5,139 nt of DNA from an uncultured bacterium (GTDB lineage: Bacteria; Cyanobacteriota; Vampirovibrionia; Gastranaerophilales; Gastranaerophilaceae). The DNA is taken from assembly GCA_949288685.1 (NCBI GenBank), contig CASELB010000009.1, positions 1-5,139 on the forward strand. The letters are read 5' to 3'. The notes under the pieces were generated by a model. The model was not told the origin of the DNA. It did not search any database and worked only from the letters and a program-made list of their open reading frames with translations. Below are positions 5,037 through 5,139 of this stretch, in pieces. A program made the position numbers and the translations under genes. Position 1 is the first letter of the stretch; every line of letters starts with the position of its first letter.

Positions 5037-5045
5037 ATGATACCA
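5037..5045 (-). promoter_or_regulatory. Candidate extended -10 promoter for the 66-aa protein
   Basis: The minus strand reads TGGTATCAT, an extended -10 (TGn-TATnAT). TTTACC (minus strand, 5062-5067) lies 19 bp upstream as a weak -35. Transcription would start near 5030, just ahead of the AGGAGG site. An imperfect inverted repeat (TACCACAT 5041-5048 with ATGT 5056-5059 and GGTA 5062-5065) spans the same region and could be an operator. Confidence 0.4.
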
Positions 5046-5070
5046 CATAAAAGTAATGTGAGGTAAAGTT

Positions 5071-5139
5071 TGAAGGGGTAAAAAACATGTCACCCTGAAC
5101 AAGCCCTGTCACCCTGAATAAACCATGTCACCCTGAACT
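5071..5139 (+). repeat. 19-bp tandem repeat of TGTCACCCTGAA units, cut by the window end
   Basis: TGTCACCCTGAA occurs exactly at 5088-5099, 5107-5118 and 5126-5137, giving a 19-bp period with variable 7-base spacers (CAAGCCC, TAAACCA). A leader TGAAGGGGTAAA (5071-5082) precedes the first unit, as in the reverse copy near 1230-1262. The array may continue past the window. It lies in non-coding DNA upstream of the 66-aa protein gene. Confidence 0.8.

Noticed and set aside
5088..5139. CRISPR array
   Set aside because: The repeats are 12 bases with 7-base spacers, far below CRISPR dimensions, and no cas gene is present.

Overview
The window is a 5.1 kb chromosomal stretch from an AT-rich, probably anaerobic bacterium. 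No RNA gene, transposase, CRISPR array or phage gene is visible. The anaerobe call rests on gene content: a flavin reductase-rubredoxin fusion (Hrb type), a small TSCPD-domain protein of the kind related to B12-dependent ribonucleotide reductase, and a Cys-rich cupin. Gut-type Clostridia or Melainabacteria/Gastranaerophilales would fit, but the sequence alone does not settle the lineage.

Layout. (1) 1-288 (+): the 3' end of an unrecognised gene, with an in-frame TAG at 19-21, ending at a strong hairpin terminator (311-345). (2) 345-710 (-): a small cupin with an unusual four-Cys insertion. (3) 711-1285: about 575 bp without a convincing gene, packed with palindromes and short dispersed repeats, including a perfect 18-bp inverted repeat. 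(4) 1286-1561 (-): TSCPD protein with its own TATAAT box. (5) 1667-2887 (-): family 2 glycosyltransferase with a Rossmann-like C-terminal tail. (6) 2939-3574 (+): Hrb-like flavin reductase/rubredoxin, divergent from the glycosyltransferase. (7) 3587-4375 (-): a compact PLP-fold (DegT/DnrJ/EryC1/StrS-like) protein, convergent with Hrb. (8) 4418-4813 (+): a TspO/MBR protein that appears to lack the first membrane helix. (9) 4814-5014 (-): a 66-aa acidic protein of unknown function whose stop codon abuts that of TspO. (10) 5071-5139: a 19-bp tandem repeat of the same family as the repeats in region 3.

How the genes relate. Strand alternates almost gene by gene, so there is little operon structure; the only same-strand neighbours, the glycosyltransferase and the TSCPD gene, are 105 bp apart and the latter has its own candidate promoter. 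The glycosyltransferase and the PLP-fold protein are both plausible surface-glycan genes, separated by the redox gene. Hrb would normally pass electrons from NAD(P)H to a flavodiiron protein for O2/NO removal, but no such partner is in the window. I see no convincing new multi-gene system. The items most worth a second look are the recoded or broken 5' gene, the Cys-rich cupin, the short TspO with a possibly leaderless start, and the repeat mosaic.
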